From contig JBDVXK010000021.1 of NCBI GenBank assembly GCA_039964455.1, positions 1 through 64,000 of the forward strand: 64,000 bases of DNA, read 5' to 3'. Position 1 is the first letter of the stretch. Each line of letters opens with the position of its first letter. Below, one piece after another: positions 26,584 to 35,491 of this stretch. The notes under the pieces are model-generated. The model saw nothing but the letters and a program-made list of their open reading frames with translations, ran no database searches and was not told the origin of the DNA. Both the position numbers and the translations under genes were made by a program. The DNA comes from CALJFL01 sp039964455. Its GTDB lineage: Bacteria > Pseudomonadota > Gammaproteobacteria > Pseudomonadales > Halieaceae.

Positions 26584-28325
26584 AACTCTGCCCCGATATT
26601 AATGTGGATACGCCAGTCTGGATTATCGTCGCTTACCGGGTTAGCCAATTCAAACTTGATAGCACCGACAGGCGTCATGTAATGCACGCCGACACCAACA
26701 GCATAATTGGCGTCGAACTCGCCTTCGTCGAAGGCGTCACCAGCATCGGCAAATACCGCTGCCCGCCAGGTCTCGTTGATTGAGTACTGGTACTCTGCAC
26801 TGGCGGTGAGAAGGCGTTCACCTCCTACAACGAAGGTTTTTACGGTGCCATCGTCCTGCTCCACGTCTACCTCATTACCCAGCGACTGATAGGAGAAGCC
26901 GCGTATGCTCTGGGAACCGCCAGCAAAAAAATTCAACGAAGGGGCAAGTTGGGCTCGATCCCTGTCGGAGATCGCTACAGCGCCCAACTCGCTGCGTAAT
27001 ACCACCCGGTGATCGTCAGCAATAGATGCCACAAAAACGTAATTCGCATAGGCGCGAAGCAAGTCGCTTTCGGAGCCAGCACTCTCACTACCACCCTCCA
27101 GCGAATAAAACTGACTGAAGCCAGCGAGCGGATTTACCAGCGGCCCCGCCCGATACTTATGAGAAAAAGTGACTCCAGGCAAAAAATAATCGCTTTCCTC
27201 GGCAAAGTCGCCAACATCCCAGGATTCGTTCAGGCCACGCAAGGAATAACTGTAGAGCCAATCCTCACCCTTCACCTCTCGGCGAACCGACAGCTCTGCC
27301 TGATCACTGTCGATATCACCGAATTCGTTTTCTTCAACGCGTAAAGACAGCTGCAATGTGTCGTTCAGAGGGTGGGAAAGGGGGATACTATAAATGACGC
27401 GACCACTGGGGTTTATAGGCGAGTACTGGATGCGCGTTTCCTGACTATGCCCATACCGATTGATGCGAGGCGTTCGCCAGGTAACCGATAAGCGCTCTTC
27501 TGTATCGGTACTGTAGCCAACGCCCAGATCGATGCTATGACGCTTGGCTGGAAACAGCTCCAGATCGATAGGCACCGCGCCGCTAGCCCTATCGCTTAGC
27601 TGCGGTCCAACAATCACGCTGGCAAAAAAACCGGTTTGCTGAAGTTGCGACTGGAACTGTTGCAGCGCTGTCGCATCATAGGGGTCTCCCTCGACAAAAG
27701 GCTGCAACGCCTCCAACTGCTCTCTCTCTAACTGCTCGGCGTTGTAACTCAGGGGACCGAAGTTATATCTGGGTCCACTGTCATACTGTAGAGACACATC
27801 GGCTGTACCGGCAATCGGGTCTACCCTGACCTCGGACTCTGTCAGTCGACCGTCAAAGTAACCGCGACGCTGGCCCAGCGCCTGCAAACTACGCTTGAAG
27901 GCCTCGTAGTTGCCGTGATGGAATACATTACCCGAAGCCAGCGGGAGTCTGGCGATCAAGTCCGCAAATACGGGATCACTGACCGCGGCCCCAGCAAGCA
28001 GCATCTGGACGTCGCGTATTCGCACGGGCTCGTTCGGGCTAACGCTGACCAGCATTCGCCAGGTCTCTCTACTGCGGTCAACAGTGATATCGATATCGGC
28101 CTGGTAATAACCCAAAGCCTGCAGGCTTTGCTCCACTCTGGACTGAGCGGAAACTACAAAATTAAGACGTTCTTCGGGGGATTCGGGGGCTGGGCCCAGC
28201 CAGGCATTGACGTTATCAAGTAACGCCCCTTCTACACCCTCAACCTCGTAGCGAAGAGTCTCCGCTATACATAAGGCCGGGAGCGCAAGCAGGAGCAGAC
28301 AGGCGATCTGGCGAAGATACAACAA
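26580..28325 (-). CDS. tamA: Outer-membrane assembly barrel TamA
   Basis: A 581-residue Omp85-superfamily protein. It has a signal peptide at the N-terminus (CLLLLALPALCIA), three POTRA-like regions to about residue 260, and a C-terminal 16-strand barrel. The barrel region contains FFAGGSQSIRGF, the conserved VRGF/IRGF loop motif, and the final segment NIGAEF ends in Phe as outer-membrane proteins do. It pairs with TamB to assemble beta-barrel proteins and autotransporters. The best start is TTG at 28325, weakly supported by an upstream GAG; no ATG is available without shortening the signal. It follows a methyltransferase gene by 13 bp on the same strand. Confidence 0.94.
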   Translation of the reverse strand: MLYLRQIACLLLLALPALCIAETLRYEVEGVEGALLDNVNAWLGPAPESPEERLNFVVSAQSRVEQSLQALGYYQADIDITVDRSRETWRMLVSVSPNEPVRIRDVQMLLAGAAVSDPVFADLIARLPLASGNVFHHGNYEAFKRSLQALGQRRGYFDGRLTESEVRVDPIAGTADVSLQYDSGPRYNFGPLSYNAEQLEREQLEALQPFVEGDPYDATALQQFQSQLQQTGFFASVIVGPQLSDRASGAVPIDLELFPAKRHSIDLGVGYSTDTEERLSVTWRTPRINRYGHSQETRIQYSPINPSGRVIYSIPLSHPLNDTLQLSLRVEENEFGDIDSDQAELSVRREVKGEDWLYSYSLRGLNESWDVGDFAEESDYFLPGVTFSHKYRAGPLVNPLAGFSQFYSLEGGSESAGSESDLLRAYANYVFVASIADDHRVVLRSELGAVAISDRDRAQLAPSLNFFAGGSQSIRGFSYQSLGNEVDVEQDDGTVKTFVVGGERLLTASAEYQYSINETWRAAVFADAGDAFDEGEFDANYAVGVGVHYMTPVGAIKFELANPVSDDNPDWRIHINIGAEF

Positions 28326-28338
28326 GGGACGTACCCGC

Positions 28339-28965
28339 TCAGGCTGTACTCACCCTGGCATCACCCCACACATTGTAGCCCGCCATACGGGGTGTATTAG
28401 GTAGGTACATTGACTCCATGTCATCAACGGTAAAGCCGGAGTCGCTAAGCAGCGTCGGTATATCACGATTGAGATTGCAGCCGCCGGCGATTTTGCGCCA
28501 AACAGGATTAATTCTGTCCTGCCATTTGCGAACACTGGCATCCGGCGCCTTGCCATGCTCACAGAACAACAACTTACCCCCGGGCCGCAGCACTTTGGCC
28601 ATACCGCGTAAGGCAGCAACCGGGTCGGGGATGGTACAGAGGCTGTATGTCACCAGAACGGTATCCACACTGTCCTCATCCAGGGGTATCTGCTCCCCGG
28701 GCAAGCCAATAAACTCAACGTCAAATTCGAGATCGCGAGCACGCTCGCCAGCGAGAACCCAGGACTCCTCAGACGGATCAAGGCCGATCAATCGCTCTAC
28801 ACGCGATGGGTCATAAAACGGCAAGTTGTGGCCCGTACCGATACCGATCTCAAGCACCACTCCGGATGCCTGTGGCACCACTTTGGCGCGCTGCTTCATT
28901 ATCGGCTTACTGCCACACACACAGTTAATGAAGCGAGGCATCACCTGTCTGTCGTAGAAACCCAT
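28339..28965 (-). CDS. Class I SAM-dependent methyltransferase (METTL7-like)
   Basis: A 208-residue methyltransferase with EIGIGTGHNLPFYD at about 39-52 as the SAM loop, GLDPSEESW with the acidic ribose-binding residue, and LRPGGKLLFCEHG as post-motif III. CVCGSKP near the N-terminus and GGCNLNRDIP near the C-terminus are typical of the group that includes METTL7-type enzymes and UbiE-like relatives. The acceptor (thiol, lipid or other) is unknown. It precedes tamA by 13 bp. A clear hairpin at 29034-29060 separates it from the DUF1329 gene upstream. Confidence 0.85.
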   Translation of the reverse strand: MGFYDRQVMPRFINCVCGSKPIMKQRAKVVPQASGVVLEIGIGTGHNLPFYDPSRVERLIGLDPSEESWVLAGERARDLEFDVEFIGLPGEQIPLDEDSVDTVLVTYSLCTIPDPVAALRGMAKVLRPGGKLLFCEHGKAPDASVRKWQDRINPVWRKIAGGCNLNRDIPTLLSDSGFTVDDMESMYLPNTPRMAGYNVWGDARVSTA

Positions 28966-29033
28966 AAATAGTCACCCGCTCTTAAAAAACCCTAGTATAG
29001 CTTTTTTAGCCGCAAGCTCTCGACATAAATGAG

Positions 29034-29060
29034 CGCGCTGCCAGCGAACCTGGCAGCGCG
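29034..29060 (-). terminator. Strong hairpin after the DUF1329 gene
   Basis: CGCGCTGCCAG and CTGGCAGCGCG form an 11-bp perfect stem with a five-base loop, starting 9 bp after the DUF1329 stop. On the minus strand it is followed by CTCATTTATG rather than a run of T, so it may act as an RNA 3' stabiliser or a Rho-assisted end rather than a classic intrinsic terminator. Confidence 0.55.
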
Positions 29061-29068
29061 GGTATCAA

Positions 29069-30433
29069 TCAGCGACGACCTGCACGACGTAGGGCGGAGG
29101 GGGTAAAGTCGTCGAAGCTGCCAGAGTACTCGAAGTCGTACTGGTAGCCCTTCTCTTCGTTGTCGAGGCCAATCACAACGTATCTTCCGGAAATCAGGTC
29201 ATGGAGTGACTCACAGGAAATCCATGGCACTGCGACCTGATAGTGCATCACAGTATGGCCTTCCTTCATTTTCCACAGCTCTCCCCGTCCGTCGTAGTGA
29301 TCCACCACAGCGATCTGCCAGGTATCTTCGTCTACGTAGAAGGTCCTTCTGGCATAAATATGCCTGGCGCCATCCTTGAGCTTGGCCTCAACCACCCAGA
29401 CCCTGTGCAACTCGTAGCGCAGATACTCCGGATTCATATGCCCCGCCTTCATGATATCGCTGTACTTCAGGTCACCACGGCGAAGATCAAAGGCATTATA
29501 GGGAATGTACATTTCCTGCTTGCCGACGAGTTCCCAGTCGTAGCGATCGGGGGCGCCGTTATAAAGATCAAGGTCATCCGCCGTTCTCAAACCATCAGAA
29601 GCTGTGCCTGGGCCGTCATAGGCAATGTTAGGTGCACGGCGCACACGACGCTGGCCGGCATTGTAAACCCAGGCTGAACGCGGTTCAGCGATCTGGTCAA
29701 TGTTCTCATGGACCAGCAAAACATCGCCCTCAAGACGCGCCGGGGCGAGAATGCTCTGCAGGAAAACAAACAAGCGGTTGGGATTAGGGTTGCCTGGGAC
29801 ACGGTTGGCAAACAGAGCCTTCTCTTCAAAAAGAACTGGCGAGAATGCACCATTGGCCTGCACTGGCGCCTGGATATAGCGTCTGGAGAAACCTATAGGC
29901 GTACGATAACGCACGATGTGATTCCAGATGATTTCTAGGCCGTTGTTAGGAATCGGGAAAGGTACGTTGGCATTAAAATCCTTGATGCCATTACCGCCTT
30001 CCACAAGATCGGTGACCGATGCATAGTTCTTGATTAATTCGTATTCACTGTCAGGTAATCTTGCACTGCGCCTCGTGGGATAGACCGGCATCTTGTAGGA
30101 ATCCGGATAGCGCTTAAACATCGCCACCTGTCCCGGCGACAACTTGTCCTTGTACTGATCGATATTGCTGGCATCGATAGTGAACAGCGGCTCGTCCGCT
30201 GAAAACGGATCGACCAGACGCTCTCCTACGGTATATCCCTCCGGAAACTCAGTGATACCGCCAGTCCAGGCTGGAATGGTGCCGTCTGCATTACCGGCGC
30301 GCTCAGCACCCACTGGCGTCAGCGTGTCGCCGCCCAACTCTGCCGCTTTCTCGGCACTGACCTTGGCCAATACTGGGCCGCCCGCCAGCGCGAGCAACAA
30401 TGGCATTAGCGCTGTGATGTGTTTGATTTGCAT
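29069..30433 (-). CDS. DUF1329 periplasmic protein (LolA/LolB-like fold)
   Basis: A 454-residue secreted protein. The ATG at 30433 has GGGAG about 8 bases upstream and opens with a signal peptide (ITALMPLLLALAGGPVLA, cleaved near ALA). The body carries the DUF1329 features: AELGGDTLTPVGAERAGN, then GTIPAWTGG, FEEKALFANRVPG and the late DIMKAGHMNPEYLRYELHRVW. The predicted fold resembles LolA/LolB lipid carriers. It lies 23 bp behind the DUF1302 gene, an arrangement I recall as common in proteobacteria and often near RND/MMPL exporters or lipid catabolism. A role in moving a hydrophobic substrate across the periplasm is inference. Confidence 0.88.
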   Translation of the reverse strand: MQIKHITALMPLLLALAGGPVLAKVSAEKAAELGGDTLTPVGAERAGNADGTIPAWTGGITEFPEGYTVGERLVDPFSADEPLFTIDASNIDQYKDKLSPGQVAMFKRYPDSYKMPVYPTRRSARLPDSEYELIKNYASVTDLVEGGNGIKDFNANVPFPIPNNGLEIIWNHIVRYRTPIGFSRRYIQAPVQANGAFSPVLFEEKALFANRVPGNPNPNRLFVFLQSILAPARLEGDVLLVHENIDQIAEPRSAWVYNAGQRRVRRAPNIAYDGPGTASDGLRTADDLDLYNGAPDRYDWELVGKQEMYIPYNAFDLRRGDLKYSDIMKAGHMNPEYLRYELHRVWVVEAKLKDGARHIYARRTFYVDEDTWQIAVVDHYDGRGELWKMKEGHTVMHYQVAVPWISCESLHDLISGRYVVIGLDNEEKGYQYDFEYSGSFDDFTPSALRRAGRR

Positions 30434-30456
30434 GAAGGAAGCTCCCATTATTCGGC

Positions 30457-32292
30457 TTAAAATGCGATGGAAAAACTGAGGGATACAAAGTCCCGATCTT
30501 CCAACTCGTTGTAGTCTGCGTTAAAGAAAGTGGTGTAGGACAGGTCTGCCTGATAAGTGTTCAGGTAGTCTGCCTTGACGCCCAAGCTAAAGGCCATACG
30601 ATCCTCAATGAAGTTCGGTGGCGGTGAATTACCACTGACATCGTGGGACCACGCAATATTAGGCGTCATATTAATGCCCGCAAACACATCTGAATAATCC
30701 AGTGAGGCTCGTACGCGGTAACCCCAGGAGAAATCATCTACGAAGCCATCGCGGTCGCAGTAGTCAGCGTTACCATTGGGCAACACCCCCAGGGTTTCAA
30801 GAACAGGATGTGAATTACACGAAACCGGCACACCAAAGCGATCACTCACGAAGGGCTCAAATTCACCAACGCCGTAAGCAGAGGAGCGACCATAATTTTG
30901 GGCAGAGTCCATATCACCTACCCAGGTACCCCCTACCTCGCCGGCAAAGGAGAGCCTACTGGCACCCAACACCTGCTCGAAGAATTTAATGAACGTCATC
31001 TGGAACTGGGTGTAAGTGACGTCATCATATCCGTCGACTCGGCCGCCAGGCCCTGCCTCTAAGGACCGATCCAGCAGGCGGGACCACTCTGCAAAACTGC
31101 TAAGGGCGATGGCCTGGTTAACCTCAGTGGTATTAATCTGCAGCGGGAAGTCGGGGCGATAACTCAATTCACCCGATACTGCCCAGTCGCCCACGTTGGT
31201 AGCGAAAGTCAGCCCCCAGAGCTCGATGTCTTCCGGAAACTCGAAAAGAAAGGCACCATCGCTGCCAAATATGAACGGAAGGCCAAAGTTCTCGTTGGCA
31301 TTGCGGGCACTGAGAATAGGCGTACGACTGTGGTAGTTCATAAAGTAGGCGCCGAACTCGGTGGAATTCAGGGATTCCACGAAATAGCGCGCGGCGATAC
31401 CCCATTGTCCCGAATCCGATGCCTCATCATCAGGGTCCCTGGGGACAATAAATCCTGTTTCGGCCTGCTCTCTATCAGGAGTGTTTGCAGAGGCGGTAAG
31501 GTAATTACAGCCACCACCATAGGGGTCAGCCGCACTCCAGTAAGTACCGCACTCGTCGAGTACAGTACGCTCCCATTCGTACTGATAAAAGACTTCTACA
31601 CTCAGGTCATAGGTCAAGCCCAAGTTGCCGTAGACCATACCGACAGGCAGCAATGCTTCCTTGATTTCCGAGCCTGGCTTGCGTAAGGCGGTCACGTCGA
31701 ATGGGTTAATCACGTTGATACCATTCTGGATGAAGGTACTCTCGCCCCAGCTCAGCACCATGTTACCGGCGCGCAACTCAAGGGGCATTTCACCCACCTG
31801 CGTGCTGGCGTAGACATAGTAATCAAGGAACTCAAAACCAGTGTCCTGGGCCAGGTCCTCGAAGTCTGAGGTATCGAATTCGCTGCGCGGCTCGTAGTTA
31901 GTCGCGGCGTGGCCATGAGGTACCCGCCCATTAGCCAACTCCTCGTCATACCAGTATTTCACCCTGGTGAAGAAACCGTAATTACCGGCATTCATATCAA
32001 GGTCGTGAACCCCCTTGAACAGCAGTGAGTAGCGATCGCCGCTGCTGTAGTTAAGGTTGCCGTCATCGGCAGTGCTGGAAGATGCGCGCCCCTTCCCGTT
32101 GGTATTGCCCGGGGACAGAACACGATTGTCGGCACTTTCAGTACGCCAGCTGGCTCCGACGGACAAGTTGGAGGTAAAAGTCCCCTCGAAGGGGCCCAGC
32201 TCAAATTTTACCGCAGAGGCCGGCATGGTCAAACCAGCTGCGAGCAAGCCGGCCACCATAGGTAGTAATTTGGGTAAATGAGGTCTGTTCAC
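30457..32292 (-). CDS. DUF1302 outer-membrane beta-barrel protein
   Basis: I take the GTG at 32292, which has GGGGAGGA 8 bases upstream. It gives 611 residues starting VNRPHLPKLLPMVAGLLAAG, a signal peptide ending in MPASA. Longer in-frame starts at 32331 and 32400 lack a comparable ribosome site. The mature protein is aromatic- and Asp/Gly-rich with alternating strands and ends in LSFSIAF, the terminal Phe signature of outer-membrane barrels. DUF1302 and DUF1329 genes usually occur together, as here, and are thought to act on hydrophobic compounds. The leader carries a 17-bp palindrome (32342-32358), suggesting regulated expression. Confidence 0.85.
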   Translation of the reverse strand: MNRPHLPKLLPMVAGLLAAGLTMPASAVKFELGPFEGTFTSNLSVGASWRTESADNRVLSPGNTNGKGRASSSTADDGNLNYSSGDRYSLLFKGVHDLDMNAGNYGFFTRVKYWYDEELANGRVPHGHAATNYEPRSEFDTSDFEDLAQDTGFEFLDYYVYASTQVGEMPLELRAGNMVLSWGESTFIQNGINVINPFDVTALRKPGSEIKEALLPVGMVYGNLGLTYDLSVEVFYQYEWERTVLDECGTYWSAADPYGGGCNYLTASANTPDREQAETGFIVPRDPDDEASDSGQWGIAARYFVESLNSTEFGAYFMNYHSRTPILSARNANENFGLPFIFGSDGAFLFEFPEDIELWGLTFATNVGDWAVSGELSYRPDFPLQINTTEVNQAIALSSFAEWSRLLDRSLEAGPGGRVDGYDDVTYTQFQMTFIKFFEQVLGASRLSFAGEVGGTWVGDMDSAQNYGRSSAYGVGEFEPFVSDRFGVPVSCNSHPVLETLGVLPNGNADYCDRDGFVDDFSWGYRVRASLDYSDVFAGINMTPNIAWSHDVSGNSPPPNFIEDRMAFSLGVKADYLNTYQADLSYTTFFNADYNELEDRDFVSLSFSIAF

Positions 32293-32341
32293 GTATGTAT
32301 TCCTCCCCGGCGCACCGGTCAGCGTTATCATTATCCGTAAT

Positions 32342-32375
32342 TGTGTACGATGTACACATAGGTGCAGTGTGTACA
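32342..32375. promoter_or_regulatory. Palindromic operator-like site in the DUF1302 leader
   Basis: TGTGTAC-GAT-GTACACA (32342-32358) is a perfect 7-3-7 palindrome. A third half-site TGTGTAC(A) at 32368-32375 forms a second inverted repeat with the central GTACACA arm, with an 11-base spacer. The site lies 50-83 bp before the GTG of the DUF1302-DUF1329 operon, where it would overlap or flank the promoter. Regulator unknown. Confidence 0.6.
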
Positions 32376-32502
32376 AAAAGGGTAGTCGCAGACTTGTCAT
32401 CGATCAACTTTTTATAAGTTTGACAAAGTCGCAAAGAATTCCGAAAAAATTGAAAGCAAGCCCCGCTGTGTTTGGCCAGCGAGGCCTGAAGCTGATTATA
32501 AA

Positions 32503-33273
32503 CTACCGCGGCTGCATACGGATACCGGCGTCCATTCGAATGCACTCGCCATTGGTGTAATCATTCTCCGCAATATACTGCGAAAGGTGGGCGATCTCAT
32601 CGGGCTTACCCAGACGCCTCGGGTACAGGGCCTGAGCCTCCAGGCTCTTATAGGCTTCTTCGGGCAGCGAGTCGAACAAGGGCGTGTGAATCAGGCCTGG
32701 CACAATTGTATTGACGCGAATACCAAGGCTGGCAAGGTCTCTTGCCATGGTAATCGTCATACCGACGATCGCTCCTTTGGACGCGCTGTAGGCTACCTGG
32801 CCGATTTGCCCCTCAAAGGCAGCTACGGAAGCCGTGTTGATGATCACACCACGTCCACCATCCTCGTTCACCGGGTCCTGTTTGGCCATCTGCGCTGCTA
32901 CAAGCCTGGCGACATTAAAGGTCCCGATCAGGTTCACGTCTATCACGCGCTTGAATTTATCCAATGCCAGCGGCTCGCCCCGGCTGACAGTTTTTGCCGC
33001 ATCACCAATGCCGGCAAAATTGTTACAAATATGAACCGCCCCAAAGGTCTCCAGTGTCGCATTCAATGCGGCAATAACCGTATCTTCATCCGTGACATTC
33101 ACTGTCTGGTAAATTACGCTATCGCCCAACTCTTCAGCGATCGCATTGCCCCTGGCATCATTCATATCGAAGATTGCCACCTTCACTCCCTGGGATACGT
33201 AGCGACGCACAGTCGCCTCGCCCAAGCCAGAAGCGCCACCGGTTACTACTGCTACTTTGCCATTTAAATCCAT
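32503..33273 (-). CDS. SDR, 3-hydroxyacyl-CoA dehydrogenase type-2-like
   Basis: A 256-residue classical SDR. TGGASGLG at 11-18 binds NAD, DMND follows the second strand and indicates NAD preference, and YSASKG carries the catalytic Tyr and Lys. PGLIHTPLFDSLPEE and FNVARLVAAQMA resemble HSD17B10/short-chain 3-hydroxy-2-methylacyl-CoA dehydrogenases, which act in branched-chain and steroid-related beta-oxidation. The ATG has AAGGAGAA upstream. It is the last gene of a thiolase-hydratase/dehydrogenase-SDR operon (spacers 24 and 49 bp), consistent with CoA-ester oxidation. Confidence 0.9.
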   Translation of the reverse strand: MDLNGKVAVVTGGASGLGEATVRRYVSQGVKVAIFDMNDARGNAIAEELGDSVIYQTVNVTDEDTVIAALNATLETFGAVHICNNFAGIGDAAKTVSRGEPLALDKFKRVIDVNLIGTFNVARLVAAQMAKQDPVNEDGGRGVIINTASVAAFEGQIGQVAYSASKGAIVGMTITMARDLASLGIRVNTIVPGLIHTPLFDSLPEEAYKSLEAQALYPRRLGKPDEIAHLSQYIAENDYTNGECIRMDAGIRMQPR

Positions 33274-33322
33274 GCTATTTCTCCTTTATCTCAATTTCAT
33301 TAGACGCTCAGGCCAATGAGCC

Positions 33323-35467
33323 TCAAGCCGCGAGTTTTCCCGCAGCTGCGTCCTGTACGATCTGCGGCGGATTGAATCGCTCGCCATATTTCTCTGCAAG
33401 TTCATTACAGCGGTCGACAAACGCCTGGTGACCATAGGTCTCAACGAACTGCAGGAAACCGCCCGTCCATACCGGTGCGCCAATGCCCATGATGGAACCG
33501 ATATTTCCATCTTCCACCGAGCGCAGTACGTTTGTTTCAAGGCATTTGAGCGATTCGATCACCTGACGAAACAATAAACGATCCTTTATATCCTGCTCAC
33601 TCACCGATACCTCTGGTTTATGAAAGAGATCCAGCAGCGGTGGCCAGATGGCCTTGCTGCCATCGTCAGCATATTCGTAAAAGCCACCGCCATGGTGTCG
33701 GCCACCGCGACCATGGCCATCGATCATCACGCCTACAACCTCTCTGGCGACGCTGCCATCACCCCACTTGTCCTGCACGCCCATGGTCTTCCAGGTCTCC
33801 TGAGCCTTACGACTGAGCTCCATGCTCACCTCATCGTAGACAGCCAACGGACCCACTGGCATGCCAACCGCCTTGCCCATGCTATCTATCAGAACCGGGT
33901 GAACCCCTTCATGCAGCAATTGAACACCTTCATCGAGATAAGTGCCGAATGTGCGCGAGGTGAAAAAGCCCAGCGAGTCATTGACAACAATCGGCGTCTT
34001 TTTGATCTGTCTCGCGTAATCGAAAGCACGCGCAAGCGTGGCGTCCGAGGTCTTCTCACCCATGATGATTTCGACCAACGGCATCTTGTCTACGGGTGAG
34101 AAAAAGTGGATTCCGATAAAGTTCTCTGGCTTGGCACTGGCCTCTGCCAGCTGCGTGATTGGCAGCGTCGAGGTATTGGAGCCCCAGACGCCGTCGGGCG
34201 CCAGCTGAGCTTCGGTACTCTTTGTAATCTTGTGCTTCAGCTCGATGTTTTCAAACACCGCCTCGATGATGAGGTCACAGCCTTGCAGGTCATCGTTATC
34301 GGCAGTAGGGGTAATTCTGGCAAGCACTTCCTCGCGCTGCTCCGGGGTCATTCGACCGCGCTCAACGCGCTTGTCCAGCAGTGCGGTAGTGTAAGCTTTG
34401 CCTTTGTGGGCCGCATCTTCGGACAGGTCTTTGAGAATCACCTCAATGCCTGCCATAGCAGACACATAGGCTATACCCTGCCCCATCATGCCTGCACCCA
34501 ACACACCTACCTTACTGGTTGTATGGCGCTCATAGCCTTCGGGGCGGCTGGCACCGCCATTAACCTTATTCATACCAAAGAAGAAAGTACTGATCATGTT
34601 CTTGGCTTGCGGCGTCGTTGCCAGATACACGAGCCCGCGACTCTCAACGAGCAAGGCAGTATCAAAATTGAGACGGGTAGCCTCTACCGCACAGGACAGA
34701 ATCTTTTCGGGTGCCGGCAGCAGGCCACGAGTCTGCTGCAACAGCATAGCGGGCGCGGCCATAATGGTCTGGGCCAGTTTCGGTGAGCGGGCGTCACCGC
34801 CTGGAATGCGATGTCCCTTGGTATCCCAGGGCTGCACTGCAGCGGCTTCATTATCCTTGTTCTCCAATATCCAGGCCTTGGCCCGAGGAACAAGCTCGTC
34901 GACTGAACTGACCAGCTCGTCAATCATCCCTTCATCCAACGCCTTCACCGGCGCTATCTTCTTGCCTTCCAATAAGTACGGTAGCGCGCGCTCCAGACCC
35001 AACAGGTGAACCATACGGACAATACCGCCGCCCCCGGGAAGCAGACCAAGGCCAACCTCGGGCAGGCCAATCTGGACCGAACGATTATTCCAGGCAATAC
35101 GGTGATTACAGGCAAGGCAAATTTCAAAGCCTCCGCCCAGGGCGGCGCCATTAATTGCCGCAACTACCGGCACAGGCAGTTTTTCGAGGCGACGCAGATG
35201 CGACTTCACCAGGGTCCCCTCTTTCAGAAACTCGCCGGCACTGTCCGGTGTAATCGCCAGTAAGTCATTGAGGTCACCACCGGCAAAGAAGACCTTTTTG
35301 GCAGACGCAAGAATCACACCCGCCAAACCCTCTTCACTTTCCAGACGGTCTATAGTTTCAGCCATAGCAACCCGATACTCCGCATTCATCGCGTTGACCG
35401 GACCGCTCATGTTCATGGTTACCGTGACAATGCCATCGGCATCCTTGTCATAACTAAATACGCTCAT
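33323..35467 (-). CDS. Enoyl-CoA hydratase/3-hydroxyacyl-CoA dehydrogenase (FadB/FadJ-like)
   Basis: A 714-residue trifunctional-type enzyme of beta-oxidation. The N-terminal crotonase domain (1 to about 190) has FAGGDLNDL and the oxyanion-hole stretch INGAALGGGFEICLAC, with a second acidic residue in GLPEVGLGLLPGGGG. The central dehydrogenase domain has GVLGAGMMGQGIAYV at about 321-335 and GIHFFSPVDKMPLVEII. The C-terminal helical domain follows. It hydrates 2-enoyl-CoA and oxidises the 3-hydroxyacyl-CoA with NAD. The thiolase that completes the cycle lies 24 bp upstream. I would not assign fadB versus fadJ from sequence alone. Confidence 0.94.
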   Translation of the reverse strand: MSVFSYDKDADGIVTVTMNMSGPVNAMNAEYRVAMAETIDRLESEEGLAGVILASAKKVFFAGGDLNDLLAITPDSAGEFLKEGTLVKSHLRRLEKLPVPVVAAINGAALGGGFEICLACNHRIAWNNRSVQIGLPEVGLGLLPGGGGIVRMVHLLGLERALPYLLEGKKIAPVKALDEGMIDELVSSVDELVPRAKAWILENKDNEAAAVQPWDTKGHRIPGGDARSPKLAQTIMAAPAMLLQQTRGLLPAPEKILSCAVEATRLNFDTALLVESRGLVYLATTPQAKNMISTFFFGMNKVNGGASRPEGYERHTTSKVGVLGAGMMGQGIAYVSAMAGIEVILKDLSEDAAHKGKAYTTALLDKRVERGRMTPEQREEVLARITPTADNDDLQGCDLIIEAVFENIELKHKITKSTEAQLAPDGVWGSNTSTLPITQLAEASAKPENFIGIHFFSPVDKMPLVEIIMGEKTSDATLARAFDYARQIKKTPIVVNDSLGFFTSRTFGTYLDEGVQLLHEGVHPVLIDSMGKAVGMPVGPLAVYDEVSMELSRKAQETWKTMGVQDKWGDGSVAREVVGVMIDGHGRGGRHHGGGFYEYADDGSKAIWPPLLDLFHKPEVSVSEQDIKDRLLFRQVIESLKCLETNVLRSVEDGNIGSIMGIGAPVWTGGFLQFVETYGHQAFVDRCNELAEKYGERFNPPQIVQDAAAGKLAA

Positions 35468-35491
35468 TTTCGACTCCTGATACTGTGGGCG

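Noticed and set aside
32587..33267. 226-codon open frame on the plus strand
   Set aside because: Antisense to the SDR gene, which has full catalytic motifs.
34106..34786. 226-codon open frame on the plus strand
   Set aside because: Antisense to the FadB-like gene; no ribosome site or family match.
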